Positions 36,641-37,942 of a stretch of DNA of 37,942 bases are shown here, one piece after another. The notes under the pieces are model-generated. The model did not search any database. It saw only the letters and a list, made by a program, of their open reading frames with translations, and was not told where the DNA came from. Source of the DNA: a virus; IMG/VR virus record IMGVR_UViG_3300020213_000303, positions 1 through 37,942 of that record, one strand, 5' to 3'. A program made the position numbers and the translations under genes. Positions within the stretch are counted from its first letter, which is position 1. Every line of letters begins with the position of its first letter.

Positions 36641-37162
36641 CTAGGCCGGGACTTGGGGGCCGCCGTCCATAAGCGTGGAAAAAATGCGGACGAGTACCTT
36701 AGTAACGCTCGTCCCGGCTTTCGCAACCCGGCCGATTGCCAGATTAGCGGTAGCCACGGCTACTACCTTTTGGTCTTCCAAAAGATTGCCGCTTTGCTTG
36801 GCGGGTCCAACCAAGTCCCCTACGTTAAACGACGCGCTGGCGCAGTCGAATTCATAAACGCCATTAGTCCCCACTTGGATAGAATCCGTATCGGCCGATT
36901 GTCCGCGTTGGTTGGCAACGCCCAAAAACGCATCGTGGAAAGCCTCTTGCGTAGTGGCAAGGTTGGTATCCCACGGGGTATCACTTGCCGGAAAGGGCAA
37001 ACCCACGGTAATGGAAACGGAAGACGTAGCCCCGGTAATGGTCCCGCCAGCTTGTCCAACCAAGTCCCCTACCGCAATCGCTACTAGCGCTTGCTTTGCT
37101 TTGGAAACGACCGGCCGCGTATCCCCGTATTTCCACGGCATGTTACGATTGGTAGTACCCAT
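36641..37162 (-). CDS. Capsid decoration or head-fibre-like protein
   Basis: 173 residues with AAGGA before the ATG. Two GDLVG turns (about 31-36 and 117-121) in a beta-rich chain (AIAVGDLVGQAGGTITG; ASFNVGDLVGPAKQSGN) resemble DUF2190-type decoration proteins, which usually lie directly before the capsid gene, as here. Such proteins stabilise the expanded shell. Probable, not proven. Confidence 0.55.
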   Translation of the reverse strand: MGTTNRNMPWKYGDTRPVVSKAKQALVAIAVGDLVGQAGGTITGATSSVSITVGLPFPASDTPWDTNLATTQEAFHDAFLGVANQRGQSADTDSIQVGTNGVYEFDCASASFNVGDLVGPAKQSGNLLEDQKVVAVATANLAIGRVAKAGTSVTKVLVRIFSTLMDGGPQVPA

Positions 37163-37236
37163 CTTTGGTAATCCTTATTTCTGGTTTGTCGAATTGGTAA
37201 AAGACTCGTCTAGCGTCCCGTCAAACGAACGAGGGA

Positions 37237-37764
37237 CTAGCCCCGCAATCCCGCCGCCCAATCCTTGGAATCCTTGTAGGCGGGCTTTCCGTCCGCCCCT
37301 TCCAAAACGTCCCGGCTACGCGCTCCGCTGGCGGTCTTCCGCCGGGGGTTGGGGTTAGCCTCTTGCCAGCTTTCGATTAGATCGGCTTGCGTTTCCTCGT
37401 CTTCGCACGCAAGCAGAATCTTTACTTGCTTATCCGTGGGGCGGAACCCTTCCGATTCACATAGCTCCCGGACGGCTAGGCGGGCTTCCCTTGCCTCTAG
37501 CCGGTCTAGTAGGGCTTTCGTCCCCTCGTCCAGCCCGGACCCGCTGGCGGGCCGTTTACGGGGCTTGGCGCTATCCTCTAGCCGGTCTTCCTCGTCCCCG
37601 TCTTCCTCGTCCCCTTCCCCGGCCATTTGATCGGCCGCCCCGGCCGCCGCTCCCGCCCCGGCCGCGTCTTTGCTAGACCCGCCGGGTATCATTTCCTTAA
37701 GCGCCTTTAGGCGCTTCGTAACCGCCTTAATGGAATCTTCCGCCGTAATGTTGGGGTCCGCCAA
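37237..37764 (-). CDS. Acidic scaffold-like protein (main fragment)
   Basis: 175 residues if a TTG at 37764 is the start, but the frame is open further upstream and appears to belong to a longer protein shifted by one base near 37815-37818. The visible part has a helix (SIKAVTKRLKALKEMIPGG), an Ala/Gly-rich stretch, an acidic block (GDEEDGDEEDRLED) and a long coiled helix (LLDRLEAREARLAVRELCE). Acidic coiled proteins before decoration and capsid genes are often scaffolds or protease-scaffold fusions. No serine protease motif is in view. Confidence 0.6.
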   Translation of the reverse strand: MADPNITAEDSIKAVTKRLKALKEMIPGGSSKDAAGAGAAAGAADQMAGEGDEEDGDEEDRLEDSAKPRKRPASGSGLDEGTKALLDRLEAREARLAVRELCESEGFRPTDKQVKILLACEDEETQADLIESWQEANPNPRRKTASGARSRDVLEGADGKPAYKDSKDWAAGLRG

Positions 37765-37793
37765 GACTTGGCGGACGAGGGCAATTAGCGCCT

Positions 37794-37942
37794 CTACGTT
37801 GGACCCGCCAGCGTCCCCGCCGCCGGGTCTAGGGCTTCCAAGAGAACGCCCGCCACGTCCCGGCCGTAGGATTCTACCAGCGCCCGGCGGACTTCCCGGC
37901 GGGACATTTGGGACGGCTTGCCGCTCGTCCGCTTTCGTCGAA
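37794..37942 (-). CDS. 5' part of the scaffold-like gene, in a shifted frame (partial)
   Basis: An open frame from the window edge to a TAG at 37794 codes for a plausible helix (MSRREVRRALVESYGRDVAG, then VLLEALDPAAG) and then degenerates. Adding one G to the GGGG run (37815-37818 on the plus strand as CCCC) joins it to the downstream frame as GDAGGSNVEALIALVRQVL. The two pieces are therefore probably one gene with a one-base indel. Confidence 0.5.
   Translation of the reverse strand, partial: RRKRTSGKPSQMSRREVRRALVESYGRDVAGVLLEALDPAAGTLAGPT

Noticed and set aside
1-37942. tRNA genes, CRISPR arrays, insertion sequences and an integrase.
   Set aside because: No cloverleaf with a T-arm consensus, no regularly spaced repeats, no transposase and no recombinase motifs were seen on either strand.

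Overview
The window is part of a tailed, double-stranded DNA bacteriophage (or prophage) genome. It contains a capsid protein, connector proteins, a tail tube protein, a -1 frameshifted tail-chaperone pair, a tape-measure protein, and a dense phage replication and recombination module. A 648-residue tape measure, a tail terminator and no visible sheath point to a siphovirus-like virion. Nearly all real genes lie on the minus strand, are tightly packed or overlapping, and share a very uniform leader (GGAGTCC or GGAGCT, then about 5-8 bases, then ATG). The host cannot be fixed from sequence alone. A phage-borne CsrA and exported papain-like and thioredoxin-like proteins would fit an environmental Gram-negative or planctomycete-type host, but this is a weak inference. 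Terminase, portal, lysis genes and integrase were not recognised and may lie outside the window.

Read in the direction of transcription (right to left): 37.9-32.9 kb is the head and neck module (scaffold-like acidic protein with an apparent frameshift, decoration-like protein, major capsid protein, connectors, HK97 gp10-like protein, tail terminator, tail tube). 32.8-27.8 kb is the tail module (chaperones with an A9 slippery run, tape measure, two large tail proteins). 27.8-9.2 kb is a replication, recombination and regulation block. It holds a histone-tail-like protein, a KOW protein, CsrA, an SNF2-like helicase, a RuvC-like resolvase, a PD-(D/E)XK nuclease, a Sak4-like ATPase, a DUF669-like ssDNA-binding protein with charged linkers, a family A DNA polymerase with an inserted zinc ribbon, a primase-helicase, and many small zinc-binding proteins. 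9.0-0 kb returns to virion genes: small proteins, tail-fibre-like proteins including one made of about 28 short repeats, and then an accessory tail of methyltransferase, phosphoribosyltransferase-HAD fusion, glycosyltransferase, exported papain-like protease and exported thioredoxin.

The replication block therefore sits inside what would otherwise be a continuous tail module. It is bracketed by two related, internally dyad-symmetric, AT-rich elements of about 150 bp (9063-9218 and 27298-27442). Their inner arms match each other in inverted orientation, as do their outer arms. This bracket is the most striking unexplained structure in the window. Rho-independent terminators at 8765, 18214, 24715 and 26261 and sigma70-like promoters at 26162 and 27261 divide the early block into several transcription units.

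Other points of note are a decayed or misassembled locus at 25.45-26.12 kb containing a compositionally foreign block, a perfect 23-bp inverted repeat at 24036-24095, and a 26-bp exact repeat shared by a coding and a non-coding site. No stretch longer than 300 bases lacks a gene. The longest gene-free stretches (23910-24143, 27204-27461, 9014-9231) hold the hairpin and the two dyad elements.
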